Assembly: GCF_947492405.1 (NCBI RefSeq)
Contig: NZ_CANLMP010000004.1
Location: 124,001-188,000, forward strand
Length of the DNA: 64,000 nt
Source: an uncultured Aquimarina sp.
GTDB taxonomy: Bacteria > Bacteroidota > Bacteroidia > Flavobacteriales > Flavobacteriaceae
Reading direction: 5' to 3'
Under the pieces are notes generated by a model, which saw nothing but the letters and a program-made list of their open reading frames with translations, made no database searches and had not been told where the DNA came from. Each line of letters opens with the position of its first letter. Position 1 is the stretch's first letter. Shown piece after piece: positions 1 to 8,695 of this stretch. The translations under genes were made by a program, and so were the position numbers.

Positions 1-522
1 AATCAGCTACTTGTTTCTCATAACATAAGTAATAAAGGTTCAGAAACCATGTTTTTTTCAGTTGGAGGGCATCCCGCTTTTAATTGTCCTTTAGATTCTT
101 CTGAAGCGTATGAAGATTATTATATCAAGCTAGAAAATGTTGATGATACTCAAAGTTACCAATTAAGCGATAAAGGACTTATATCTAATAATACTGTTTC
201 TGTAATAGATAATCATAAAATTTGGCTTACTGATACTCTTTTTGATAAGGATGCTTTAATTTTCAAGAATATCGATGCAAAAAAAGCAACCCTTATTCAC
301 AAAACCAATGGACCAATATTATCGATGGATTTTAATGACTTTCCGGATCTTGGTATTTGGGCAAAACACAAATCACCATATGTCTGTATAGAACCTTGGT
401 TAGGATATGCAGATCTAGAAGAAACATCACAAAACATCGAAGAAAAAGAAGGGATCCAAAAACTTGATGAAGGAAAAACACATAACAGCAGCTACACAAT
501 CACCATAACCGATTGTAGATGA
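1..522 (+). CDS. Aldose 1-epimerase family protein, 3' part
   Basis: The frame is open from the first base, so the gene starts upstream and only the C-terminal 174 or so residues are here. The stretch FFSVGGHPAFNCP and the later IEPWLGYAD are typical of the LacX/GalM branch of aldose epimerases (beta-sandwich sugar mutarotases acting in the cytoplasm). The internal ATG at 49 is not a credible start because conserved family sequence (an NKGSET-like segment) precedes it in frame. The exact sugar substrate cannot be told. No terminator is obvious before the convergent gene that ends at 585. Confidence 0.8.
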   Translation, partial: NQLLVSHNISNKGSETMFFSVGGHPAFNCPLDSSEAYEDYYIKLENVDDTQSYQLSDKGLISNNTVSVIDNHKIWLTDTLFDKDALIFKNIDAKKATLIHKTNGPILSMDFNDFPDLGIWAKHKSPYVCIEPWLGYADLEETSQNIEEKEGIQKLDEGKTHNSSYTITITDCR

Positions 523-584
523 TATGAAGCCAATATTGCTATTTTATAATCCAGACTTCAATACAACTAAAGATAGCTACACAC

Positions 585-1733
585 CTAACGATTGCGCTGT
601 TGTATTCTTCTGTAGGGAAGATCTTCTTTAGATTGAGCCGCATTTGTCTTTTCATTTTTCATATAACTTTTATGGATCCATCTTTTTTTATCCGCATCTT
701 CAGTAGTAAAAACGATATTTCCTTTGTTATTCTCAACTGTTCTGAAATTGGTTGTTTTATTAATGTTTTTAACCACACCTTTATTTTCCGTTTTAACCGC
801 ATCCATAAATGTTGTTACATCCGTTACTGTACAAGCCTCATAATCTTTATCATTTTGTTCGCTAATAGCTTCAACTATAACTGATTCTAATATTTTATCC
901 CACAAACTCTTAAAAAGACGTTGATTATTATAGATCTCTACTCCGTAAACTTCTCCATTAATTACGTATGCATATCCAATTGTATTGTCCTTGGTTATTA
1001 AGCTCTTAAGTTTATTATAATATTCTTTTTTTGCACTATCCAATTCATCACTCTCTAGTGCTAATTGCAAGCTCGTATTAGATGCGTTATTGGCTACATT
1101 TACTGTTTTTCCATTTTTTCTGGAAAGGTTATCGTTTAAACGATGTTGCTGTTCCGATACTTTTCCCCAAACCTTACTCTGATTTTTTTCGTGTCTTGCA
1201 GCAAGTTTTAATTCTCTCGATGATAACATTTTGGTATTAGAGGCAAAAGAAGAAAGCGTTTCGTTACCACGTTGTCTCCATCTGCCTTGTTCTACACAAA
1301 AACTTTGTAATGCTACATTCTTAGCTTTTGGAGGAATAATTACATCATAACTTATTGTTCTATCCTGTTTCCCTCCTTTTACAATATCTCCAGAATGAAT
1401 AAATATATAATCATCGCTATTATTATCCAATAGCAATTGATTTACATTTCCCGTTTCTTTTACTGTCACTTCTCTTGTGTTCATTGCTTCAGATAAGGTT
1501 TTATAAATATCACCAGCTATTTTTTCTTCACCTGTAATCATAAATAGCGTTAGATTCTGAACACGTATTCCTTCCTTAATTTTAATTCCGTCTGTAATCT
1601 GTTCATTACCTGAATCATCAGTAATCTTTTGGTTTTCTGAAACTTGGATCTTTTTGAAACCAAATAATAGAATACAAATACTAAAAACGGGTAAAATAAT
1701 TGAGTATGCCTTCATGACTGTTTTTTTTTTCAA
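585..1733 (-). CDS. ARPP-1 (DUF6569)-like secreted or membrane-anchored protein
   Basis: 382 residues with an N-terminal hydrophobic segment (about residues 10-25), a likely signal peptide or anchor, so the protein probably acts in the periplasm. The core motif GDIVKGGKQDRTI, followed by a segment with FCVEQGRW, resembles the ARPP-1 domain family, whose biochemical role is not established as far as I know. The start at 1733 is preceded by no clear ribosome site; a second in-frame Met (residue 7) is equally plausible. It converges on the epimerase gene and is divergent from the DUF2064 gene. Family assignment is from motif recall. Confidence 0.6.
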   Translation of the reverse strand: MKKKTVMKAYSIILPVFSICILLFGFKKIQVSENQKITDDSGNEQITDGIKIKEGIRVQNLTLFMITGEEKIAGDIYKTLSEAMNTREVTVKETGNVNQLLLDNNSDDYIFIHSGDIVKGGKQDRTISYDVIIPPKAKNVALQSFCVEQGRWRQRGNETLSSFASNTKMLSSRELKLAARHEKNQSKVWGKVSEQQHRLNDNLSRKNGKTVNVANNASNTSLQLALESDELDSAKKEYYNKLKSLITKDNTIGYAYVINGEVYGVEIYNNQRLFKSLWDKILESVIVEAISEQNDKDYEACTVTDVTTFMDAVKTENKGVVKNINKTTNFRTVENNKGNIVFTTEDADKKRWIHKSYMKNEKTNAAQSKEDLPYRRIQQRNR

Positions 1734-1918
1734 AAGTATCTAGTTGAATGACAATCCTCAATACGTATCGAGTGAGATGACCTTTTCATTTAGGGAATCA
1801 CTTTTACGGTTGAGGCAACTCCTAAAAGAAACGCATTAAAAAAATAATCCACATTCTTTTGTAAGTTTTATTTCTTTATCTTGACTGAGTATGACGATTA
1901 ATACCTTAAAGAACATCT

Positions 1919-2608
1919 TTGATCTGTAATAAAAAAAATATTGCAATTCTAGTTTTTGCACTTTCGCGAGAAGAAGAAATTAAGAGAAAACCTTTTCTAA
2001 AAAACAGTTCATTACAATCAGATCTTACTGCTCAAGCACTTTCTATAGTTGAAAAAACAGGATTAGATTACTTTGTATATAATGAGCAACAACAATCAGG
2101 AACTGGTTTTGGAGAACGTTTTTCTAATGCGATTAATGATATTTATAAGAAAGGGTATCACGCGGTAATCACGGTAGGAAATGATACTCCAAACCTGAAT
2201 AATATACATTTACTAAAAGCAGTTGAAACTTTACAAAAAGGACACTCCGTAATTGGCCCTTCTTATGATGGAGGGTTCTATCTTTTAGGAATTCATAAAG
2301 AGGCTTTTCATAAAAAAGAGTTTGCCAAATTTTCCTGGAACACTGCTAACGTAAGAAAGGATCTTTACACCTATCTCGAATCTTATAATAAATCTTTTTC
2401 TCAATTAGATTTTTTATACGATTTGGATCATTTTTCGGATATCATAAACATATACAAGACACTTCCATTTTTATTAAAAAAACTACGAAGTGTATTACAA
2501 AGAATACTTCGTACAGAAGATAAAACAACTGATGCAACACAAGTGTTTTTATCAAGTATTTTCTCAAGAATATATTACAACAAAGGATCTCCTAGTCTTA
2601 CACAATAG
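1919..2608 (+). CDS. DUF2064 family glycosyltransferase-like protein
   Basis: About 229 residues. The N-terminus (AILVFALSREEEIKRKP) and the central GNDTPNL plus GPSYDGGFYLLG motifs match the DUF2064/TIGR04282 family, which has a GT-A-like nucleotide-diphosphosugar transferase fold. The segment YDGGFYLLG is the diagnostic one. The first in-frame start is TTG at 1919 with no ATG near it, so the start is uncertain by some codons. The C-terminal 50 residues are less conserved in character. It lies 250 bases upstream of the TonB receptor on the same strand. Substrate unknown. Confidence 0.7.
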   Translation: MICNKKNIAILVFALSREEEIKRKPFLKNSSLQSDLTAQALSIVEKTGLDYFVYNEQQQSGTGFGERFSNAINDIYKKGYHAVITVGNDTPNLNNIHLLKAVETLQKGHSVIGPSYDGGFYLLGIHKEAFHKKEFAKFSWNTANVRKDLYTYLESYNKSFSQLDFLYDLDHFSDIINIYKTLPFLLKKLRSVLQRILRTEDKTTDATQVFLSSIFSRIYYNKGSPSLTQ

Positions 2609-2708
2609 TATATAACAGGATATTCATTACATATCCAATACTCCTATTTAATTAACAACAATACGAATTATCCTATGGAAATTGTGCATTGATGCGCTTA
2701 CATCATTT

Positions 2709-2756
2709 TTGAGCGTTTCGATAAACGGTTTCTTATATGGTTAATGATACGCTCAA
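2709..2756 (+). promoter_or_regulatory. Inverted repeat upstream of the TonB receptor
   Basis: TTGAGCGT (2709-2716) and ACGCTCAA (2749-2756) form a perfect 8-bp stem, and an inner CGTTT/AAACG pair can form within it. The element lies about 100 bases before the chosen receptor start, so it would be in the 5' leader or promoter region. Function unknown; it could be an operator or an mRNA structure. Confidence 0.35.
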
Positions 2757-2859
2757 CTATATTTTAATTTATGAAATGAGCCATAAAAACTTGTTGGTAC
2801 CAACCGAGAAGATTATTGGCGAATTCCATCTGACAATTAAAAACAATACATACAAACAG

Positions 2860-5800
2860 ATGAAACTATTTCTTAAAATCATTTTTATTTTTTTTACTCC
2901 CTATTTCATCATTTCTCAAGAAACTACAGGAACGCTTCAGGGTACACTTACAGATGCCGAGAATAACCCGATTCCCTTCGCAACTATTCAATGTATCGAT
3001 GTTTCTACTAACTATAAATACGGAACTATCTCTGAAGAAAATGGTTTTTACAATATCACCAATCTATCTCCTTCTAATACCTATAGATTACAAATTTCAT
3101 ATGTTGGTTTTCAGACCATCATCGAAGAAAATGTTACCATTCAACTAGGAAATACAACCATTAAAAATTTTGTGTTGTCAGAAGATAGTGTATCCCTAGA
3201 CGCGGTTGTAGTGACGGGGTCTTCTAAAAATCAAAAAAATGGTAATGAAACCTTACTAGGAAAACGAGAACTTAGAACTACTCCAACTATCAACAGAAGT
3301 ATTCAGGATCTCACTAAAAATCTAACAGAAAACAACCTTAATTCTTTTGGAGGTGCCAGTAATCGGTTTAACAATCTTAATATTGATGGTATTGCTAATA
3401 ATGATGTTATTGGTTTTCAGGAACCTGCAAGTGGAGCTGCCGGATCCTCTGCTAATGGAACTCCCGGAAGTCTATCTAGAACACAACCTATTGGATTAGG
3501 TGCTATAAAAGAACTCTCTGTAAAATTAGCTCCTTTTGATGTAAGTATTGGTAATTTTAGTGGAGCTAGTATCAATTTGGTAACTAAAAACGGAACCAAT
3601 ACCACAAAAGCGGAAGTATATGGCTATGGAAACAATCAGCTTTTATTAGGTAACTATGCAGATGGAATCAAACAAGAAAGTGCTAATTTTTATGATGTTC
3701 AGTTTGGAGGCGGAATCGGTGGTCCAATTATAAAAGATAAATTGTTTTATTATGTTAATGTAGAACAGGCACTTTCTGATAATCCAGTATTAAATGCTCC
3801 TGGTAGTGCCACCTCTAATATTTCCTCAGAAGATGTACAATTAATTGCGGATCGCTTAATCTCAGCATATAACTATAACCCTGGTTCTTTTACCGACGCT
3901 TCCATTAAAACTGCCAGTACCAAAATATTTGCTCGACTGGATTATAATCTATCAGATCAGCATAAAATTACATTGCGTAATAATTATGTAAACAGTTTTG
4001 CAGATAATTTAGAATGGAGTTCTTCTATATTTAATTTTGGAAATCAGGGATATCGTCATAACAGTATAGCCAATAGCTTAGCTTTGGAATTAAAATCTAA
4101 TCTTACTAATGGAATTACCAACCAACTTACGTTAGGATACAACACTGTAAAAGAAGATAGAGACTTTGATGGTCGGGTGTTTCCGCATATCCAAATAGCA
4201 TCTAATTCTAGTAATCGCATATTCGCGGGAACCTACCGAGAAGCTTCTGTATATAGTACCGATTTCTCTACACTGCAATTAGCAGATAAAATATCATACA
4301 CTTCTCAAAAACATACAATTACCGCAGGTGGATTAGCACAATTTCATGATGTGGATTATGGATTTTTATCCGCTTGGAACGGGCGATGGGAGTATCGATC
4401 TGTACAAGACTTTTTAGATGATAGACCGAGTCGTGTACGCGGAGTTTATAATATTAATAATAATGATTTTGATTTTGTGACTAGTCAACCATCTGCAACT
4501 GTTTCTGTTATAGAAACTGCGTTATACATACAAGATCAATTTAGAATTAACAATCGATTTTCTCTTACTGCGGGTATTCGGCTTGATGCTCAATTTCTAC
4601 CAAGTGATTTACCCATTAGTCAAGAAGTATTAAATACACCCGAATTTAGTCAGTTTGATAATAAAATTTCTAATGCGCCACAATTTAATCCTAGAATAGG
4701 TTTTAATTACTCACTAGATGCGGCTAACAAATATAAATTACGTGGAGGTACTGGATTATTTTCTGGTAGAATTCCATATTTATGGTTTGCCTATGTGGAA
4801 TATATATCTGGAACAGAATATTTTAATATTGATTTACGACCTACGGATGCAACTCCACTTACCGAAAATCTGGCCGATTTAAGAAGTGTACAACCCAATC
4901 TTACTGAAATTAATCTAATTGATAATGACTTTACGTTACCACGAGAATGGAAAACGAATATAGCTTTTGAAGCAAAACTACCTCATCAATGGACAGTACA
5001 TGTAGAAGGAACTTATACCGAGGTATTAAATGGGTTATTTTTTCAATCCATCAATCGAAGAAATGAACTTGGAAATTTTGCTGGCGCAGACAATCGCCCC
5101 TACTTTTTGCAAACTGGTCAGGATATAAAAATCAATCCAAACTTTACCAATGTATTTCTATTAACGAATACAGATAAAGGGTATCGCTATAATATTACTA
5201 CAAACATCGCTAAAACTATAGGGAATTATAGAGGAACTGTAGGATACACATATGGTAAAAGTAAAGATATCTCCAGTACGGTGAGAAGTTCTCCTGCCGC
5301 CAATTTCGAGTGGAATCAGGCTGTTTTTGGAAATGAACCTGCTATTTCTTTTTCTAATTTTGATCTGAGACATAAAATTGTATCTACCCATTCTTATGAT
5401 ATTAATTTTGGAAAAACCAATACCGCATCAATTTCATTTTTATACAATGGTCGTTCCGGAAGTCCATATTCATTTGTATATCAAGGAGATCCTAATCGTG
5501 ATGGTTCCTCTAGAAATGATCTAATATATGTACCCAGAGACCAATCAGAAATACAGCTAGTAGATATTGTAGACAGTAATGGTATTGTCACTAGCACAGC
5601 AAACGAGCAATGGCAACAATTAAATAATTATATCGAAAACAATTCTTATTTAAGAAGCAGAAGAGGTAATTACGTAGAAAGAAATGGAGCAAAAACTCCT
5701 TGGAATCACGAATTAGATATGAAGCTACAATATGGAAAACAACTAAGAAATGGACATAGTATCACACTTTCTTTAGATATGCTCAATGTATTTAATTTTA

Positions 5801-5994
5801 TTAATCGTGATTGGGGACGCTTAGTATTCGTGCCTAATGTAGTGAATTCTAGTTTTAGTTTACTCAATTTTGTCGGGATAGAAAATGAACAACCGCAATA
5901 TCAATTTAATGTCGATCCAGATGAACAACCCTGGAATATAGATTTACAAAATTCAAGGTGGAGAGCACAAATTGGTATTAAATATGGGTTTTAA
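2860..5994 (+). CDS. TonB-dependent receptor, Oar-like, with carboxypeptidase-regulatory domain
   Basis: I start the gene at ATG 2860, giving 1044 residues, because MKLFLKIIFIFFTPYFIIS is a clean signal peptide ending at SQ; an in-frame upstream ATG would put 41 hydrophilic residues before it. Residues about 25-110 form a CarboxypepD_reg beta-sandwich (GTLTDAENNPIPFATI). A plug domain follows (DAVVVTG, LNIDGIANNDVIGFQ) and then a long 22-strand-type barrel ending in the aromatic terminus IGIKYGF. The length and the plug with SVKLAPFDVSIGNFSGASIN are typical of Oar-like outer-membrane transporters of Bacteroidetes, powered by TonB-ExbBD. The substrate is unknown and no SusD partner is adjacent. 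Confidence 0.9.
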   Translation: MKLFLKIIFIFFTPYFIISQETTGTLQGTLTDAENNPIPFATIQCIDVSTNYKYGTISEENGFYNITNLSPSNTYRLQISYVGFQTIIEENVTIQLGNTTIKNFVLSEDSVSLDAVVVTGSSKNQKNGNETLLGKRELRTTPTINRSIQDLTKNLTENNLNSFGGASNRFNNLNIDGIANNDVIGFQEPASGAAGSSANGTPGSLSRTQPIGLGAIKELSVKLAPFDVSIGNFSGASINLVTKNGTNTTKAEVYGYGNNQLLLGNYADGIKQESANFYDVQFGGGIGGPIIKDKLFYYVNVEQALSDNPVLNAPGSATSNISSEDVQLIADRLISAYNYNPGSFTDASIKTASTKIFARLDYNLSDQHKITLRNNYVNSFADNLEWSSSIFNFGNQGYRHNSIANSLALELKSNLTNGITNQLTLGYNTVKEDRDFDGRVFPHIQIASNSSNRIFAGTYREASVYSTDFSTLQLADKISYTSQKHTITAGGLAQFHDVDYGFLSAWNGRWEYRSVQDFLDDRPSRVRGVYNINNNDFDFVTSQPSATVSVIETALYIQDQFRINNRFSLTAGIRLDAQFLPSDLPISQEVLNTPEFSQFDNKISNAPQFNPRIGFNYSLDAANKYKLRGGTGLFSGRIPYLWFAYVEYISGTEYFNIDLRPTDATPLTENLADLRSVQPNLTEINLIDNDFTLPREWKTNIAFEAKLPHQWTVHVEGTYTEVLNGLFFQSINRRNELGNFAGADNRPYFLQTGQDIKINPNFTNVFLLTNTDKGYRYNITTNIAKTIGNYRGTVGYTYGKSKDISSTVRSSPAANFEWNQAVFGNEPAISFSNFDLRHKIVSTHSYDINFGKTNTASISFLYNGRSGSPYSFVYQGDPNRDGSSRNDLIYVPRDQSEIQLVDIVDSNGIVTSTANEQWQQLNNYIENNSYLRSRRGNYVERNGAKTPWNHELDMKLQYGKQLRNGHSITLSLDMLNVFNFINRDWGRLVFVPNVVNSSFSLLNFVGIENEQPQYQFNVDPDEQPWNIDLQNSRWRAQIGIKYGF

Positions 5995-6061
5995 AAATCA
6001 TATCTTAAATGAATTCCAATAATGTAATCTTATTCAGAATCGAAATGAATTATTCCTGAAA

Positions 6062-6094
6062 TTTGGAACTTTATACTTAATAATCCCATATTTG
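6062..6094 (+). promoter_or_regulatory. Promoter of leader unit A
   Basis: TTTG at 6062-6065, a 21-base spacer and CATATTTG at 6087-6094 match the Bacteroidetes primary sigma consensus (TTTG, 17-23 bases, TAnnTTTG) at all but one base. The short ORF at 6134 begins about 35 bases after the expected transcription start. Confidence 0.65.
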
Positions 6095-6133
6095 CATCTA
6101 AATTGAGAACAAAAAAACAAGTTTAAAACATCT

Positions 6134-6196
6134 ATGAATCTATTTTGTACACATAAAAAAGGACGCTATAAAGCTATTTTCGAATCGAAAGCATAG
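6134..6196 (+). CDS. Leader ORF A, 20 codons, upstream of rtcB
   Basis: ATG 6134 to TAG 6194-6196 encodes a 20-residue peptide (MNLFCTHKKGRYKAIFESKA) with 15 different amino acids. It has its own promoter upstream and an intrinsic terminator 30 bases downstream. Codons 10-12 contain GGACGCT (6161-6167), identical to the 3' arm of that terminator. The same heptamer sits in leader ORF C near 31.86 kb but in a different reading frame, so the nucleotides rather than the residues are conserved. I infer a ribosome-read attenuator leader; no homologous protein is recognised. Confidence 0.6.
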   Translation: MNLFCTHKKGRYKAIFESKA

Positions 6197-6226
6197 ATAA
6201 AAACTAGAAAAAGATATATTCTAAAG

Positions 6227-6255
6227 AGCGTCCAAAAAAATTGGACGCTTTTTTT
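6227..6255 (+). terminator. Intrinsic terminator of leader unit A
   Basis: AGCGTCC (6227-6233), a 9-base loop and GGACGCT (6243-6249) form a perfect 7-bp stem followed by a run of T. The 5' arm can pair instead with GGACGCT at 6161-6167 inside leader ORF A, which would be an antiterminator. Confidence 0.8.
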
Positions 6256-6429
6256 ATGGAATTATTTTCAGAAACTATGAACACCAAATACAATGTTGTT
6301 TGAGCGATACTCATAAGAGCTACAGTTAGTTACCCAATTGGTCAATATCCGTTCATAAACGGACAGGGCTTTTTTTGCCTAAAAACAAACTCAACTAATT
6401 GATAATCAATTAAATAAATTGAAAAATAA

Positions 6430-6461
6430 TTTGCATACTTAAAAAATAGATTTCATATTTG
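6430..6461 (+). promoter_or_regulatory. Promoter of leader unit B with conserved AT-rich upstream element
   Basis: TTTG 6430-6433, 20 bases, CATATTTG 6454-6461, then CACCGCAAT. The 50 bases upstream (about 6382-6430) are nearly identical to those before leader D at 32.09-32.14 kb, so the two promoters are duplicates. Between the terminator of unit A and this promoter lie a small hairpin, CCGTT/AACGG near 6350, and the shared string AACGGACAGGG. Confidence 0.65.
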
Positions 6462-6477
6462 CACCGCAATACAGCAA

Positions 6478-6530
6478 TGTCACACTGAGCCCTTCAACAA
6501 GCTCAGGACAGGCATTGTCGAAGTGTTGCA
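6478..6530 (+). repeat. Palindromic interspersed repeat in the leader of unit B
   Basis: The sequence contains CACTGAGCCCTTCAACAAGC and TGTCGAAGTGTTG. Variants recur at 6825-6885, 25860-25918, 51465-51495, 61590-61620 and 63855-63890. It sits in the 5' untranslated part of leader B, about 40 bases before its start codon. Confidence 0.65.
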
Positions 6531-6567
6531 AAACATAAAATTATAAATCATTAATAACCGAAGTACT

Positions 6568-6651
6568 ATGACCTTTACAGACATATACACAGATACATCA
6601 AGAGAACGAGGTTCTTTTATGTATATGCTTCGAGACTTCTATAACTCATAA
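6568..6651 (+). CDS. Leader ORF B, 27 codons, upstream of rtcB
   Basis: ATG 6568 to TAA 6649-6651 encodes a 27-residue peptide beginning MTFTDIYTDTSRERGS, rich in Thr, Tyr, Phe, Arg and Asp. It follows promoter B and precedes a terminator by 22 bases. Codons 21-24 contain TTCGAGACTT (6629-6638), which matches the terminator 3' arm TTCGGACTT apart from one extra A, so it can pair with the 5' arm AAGTCCGAA. This is the same logic as leaders A, C and D although the terminator sequence is different. I infer an attenuator leader peptide. Confidence 0.6.
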   Translation: MTFTDIYTDTSRERGSFMYMLRDFYNS

Positions 6652-6673
6652 ACTGCTTACAACAGTTTGATAT

Positions 6674-6709
6674 AAAGTCCGAAGCCAGAATAAAGTTTCG
6701 GACTTTTTA
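6674..6709 (+). terminator. Intrinsic terminator of leader unit B
   Basis: AAAGTCCGAA (6674-6683) pairs perfectly with TTCGGACTTT (6697-6706), followed by T residues. It lies between leader ORF B and rtcB, so transcription from promoters A and B must read through it to reach the repair operon. Confidence 0.8.
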
Positions 6710-6824
6710 TTTCTAATAACTCTTTGCCTAATTAATTTGGTTTAAAATGAGAGTTAACCATTCCGAAATATTTTATCGAATTATTATTATGTATCGTGTT
6801 AGGGATAGAGCGGTTACCCCACAG

Positions 6825-6932
6825 ATGTCACACTGAGCTGCTACACTGAGCTGCTACACTGAGCTTATCGAAGTGCTGTCGAAGTGTTGTCATCGAGGAG
6901 TATGAGCGAAAGCCCGATCCGCCGCGGCGGAA
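6825..6932 (+). repeat. Cluster of interspersed repeats just before rtcB
   Basis: Three tandem partial copies of a CACTGAGCTGCTA/CACTGAGCTTATCGAAGTG unit lie at 6825-6890, followed by a GC-rich palindrome CCGCCGCGGCGG at 6919-6930. A related GC palindrome occurs after rtcB at 8363-8375. No promoter could be recognised between terminator B and rtcB. Confidence 0.6.
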
Positions 6933-6953
6933 AACACCCAAAATTCCAATATC

Positions 6954-8345
6954 ATGGGAAAGAAATTAAGCGGAAAAGACTTAATCAAATTAGGCTTTCC
7001 AAAAAACAATAGTATTAATGTGACATTAGGTCAGATTAATCGATATCAAAAAAGAGTAAAAAAAGAACAAATATTAATAGAAGCAAAAAAGGTATTATTA
7101 AATCCCGAAGCTTATCAAGGTGATGGCATATGGGGTAAGATTGCTGAAAGTTTACTAAAGCCAGTGGAAATAAAAAAACATGCTTTAAAAACTACTAGGT
7201 CATCATTTCAGATCTATGGCGAAAATGAAATCGATGACCAGGCAAAATATCAATTGTATGATGCACTTAAATTACCGGTAGCAGTTGCTGGAGCTTTAAT
7301 GCCCGATGCACATAGTGGATATGGTTTGCCTATTGGCGGTGTATTAGCTACCAAAAATGCAGTGATTCCTTATGGAGTTGGAGTAGATATCGGATGTAGA
7401 ATGTGTTTAACGATTTATCCAATTGCTATCTCTTATTTAAAAGGAAAAAAACATCAATTGGAAAATATATTGTCTGAGCACACCAAATTCGGTATGTATG
7501 AAACCCATAAAATAAAGCATGATCACGAGATCTTTGAAAGAGAAGAATTTAAGAACATTCCTCTAGTAAAGAGATTAAAAGACAAAGCTTATAAACAATT
7601 GGGAACCTCTGGTGGAGGAAATCATTTTGTAGAATTTGGAACTGTAGCTATTACAGATACAGCAAATGAATGGGGACTGGATGTAGGTACTTATATAGGT
7701 GTATTATCACATAGTGGATCTCGAGGATTGGGAGCCAATATTGCAAAACACTATACCTATTTAGCAACCAAACAATGTCCATTACCAAAGCATGTGCAGC
7801 AATTAGCTTGGTTAGATCTTAGTACGCACGATGGTCAGGAATACTGGTTGGCAATGAATCTTGCCGGAGATTATGCACAAGCATGTCACGATAATATTCA
7901 CGCTAGAATTGGAAAATTATTAGGATCAAGACCAGTTGCCAAAATTGAAAACCATCACAATTTTGCCTGGAAACAGGAAGTAAACGGCGAGGAGTGTATC
8001 GTGCATAGAAAAGGAACAACTCCTGCTGCTAAAGGTGAGTTAGGAATTATTCCGGGATCTATGACAGCTCCAGGATTTATAGTGAGAGGATTAGGAAACC
8101 CAGAAAGTTTGCAATCTGCATCCCACGGAGCAGGAAGATTACATTCCAGAAGAAAGTGTAAAGAGAAATTTACTAAGAGTGATATCAAAAAACAATTAAA
8201 AGCAAATGATGTTACCTTAATTGGAGGAGGAATTGATGAAGCACCTATGGCGTACAAAGATATTACTAAAGTCATGGCAAATCAGAAAGAACTCGTAGAA
8301 GTAGTAGGAACATTTACACCAAAAATTGTACGAATGGATAAGTAA
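6954..8345 (+). CDS. rtcB: RtcB-type RNA ligase
   Basis: 463 residues. RtcB joins RNA 2',3'-cyclic phosphate or 3'-phosphate ends to 5'-OH ends using GTP and manganese. The family motifs are all present: DAHSGYGLPIGG near residue 118, GVDIGCRMC near 143, GTSGGGNHFVE near 218, SHSGSRGLG near 254, NHHNFAW near 330, and SASHGAGR near 390 whose His is the guanylylated residue in the family. ATG 6954 fits the family N-terminus only loosely; the first 90 residues are the divergent region seen in PrfH-linked RtcB2 proteins. It is followed by prfH and a TPR gene. Two leader-ORF/terminator units upstream suggest control by attenuation. Confidence 0.95.
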   Translation: MGKKLSGKDLIKLGFPKNNSINVTLGQINRYQKRVKKEQILIEAKKVLLNPEAYQGDGIWGKIAESLLKPVEIKKHALKTTRSSFQIYGENEIDDQAKYQLYDALKLPVAVAGALMPDAHSGYGLPIGGVLATKNAVIPYGVGVDIGCRMCLTIYPIAISYLKGKKHQLENILSEHTKFGMYETHKIKHDHEIFEREEFKNIPLVKRLKDKAYKQLGTSGGGNHFVEFGTVAITDTANEWGLDVGTYIGVLSHSGSRGLGANIAKHYTYLATKQCPLPKHVQQLAWLDLSTHDGQEYWLAMNLAGDYAQACHDNIHARIGKLLGSRPVAKIENHHNFAWKQEVNGEECIVHRKGTTPAAKGELGIIPGSMTAPGFIVRGLGNPESLQSASHGAGRLHSRRKCKEKFTKSDIKKQLKANDVTLIGGGIDEAPMAYKDITKVMANQKELVEVVGTFTPKIVRMDK

Positions 8346-8695
8346 TACAATTTGGGCGTTTCCCGCCGCGGCGGGTCGGGCTTTCGGCTATATCTTTTCT
8401 GTCATACTTCTCGACTCCGCTCGAAGTGACAGAAAAGGATGCCGCCTCAATCCCTAACGTGAAAAGGAAAAAATGAAATCTAAAAATTAAAAAATAGTGA
8501 ATGATGGCCTATCGAAAGTTTAACGTAAAATTTGAAGTGAAAATACCGTGAAATTTTAGACTGTTTGAGCGTAGCGAGTTTCTAAAATTTAGGTGTTGAA
8601 CAATAAATTTATTCAAACCTTCGTAAGCCTAGATTTTTTTGGTTCGTTTTTTCATCGATGGAAAAAATGAACAGAAACTGATAAGAATATTCAAA
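8346..8695 (+). other. rtcB-prfH spacer with two palindromic repeats
   Basis: This 350-base gap holds a GC palindrome near 8363, a repeat with CTTCTCGACTCCGCTCGAAG (8408-8427) that recurs at 49.97 kb and inside a coding gene at 58.88 kb, and a long hairpin whose arms AAATTTTAGA (8551-8560) and TCTAAAATTT (8581-8590) match perfectly. No gene is seen. The upstream extension of the prfH frame to a GTG or TTG at 8639 is not credible. Confidence 0.6.

Noticed and set aside
49-522. Start of the first gene at ATG 49
   Set aside because: The frame is open to base 1 and family sequence precedes the ATG, so the gene is truncated by the window edge.
600-884. Plus-strand 94-codon ORF inside the ARPP-1-like gene
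   Set aside because: It is antisense to a well-supported gene and hydrophobic in the manner of a complement reading.
3417-3605. Minus-strand ORF inside the TonB receptor
   Set aside because: It is antisense to a conserved receptor domain.
6478-6890. CRISPR-like repeat cluster near rtcB
   Set aside because: The units are unevenly spaced palindromic fragments without spacers of constant size; they match the genome's interspersed repeats.
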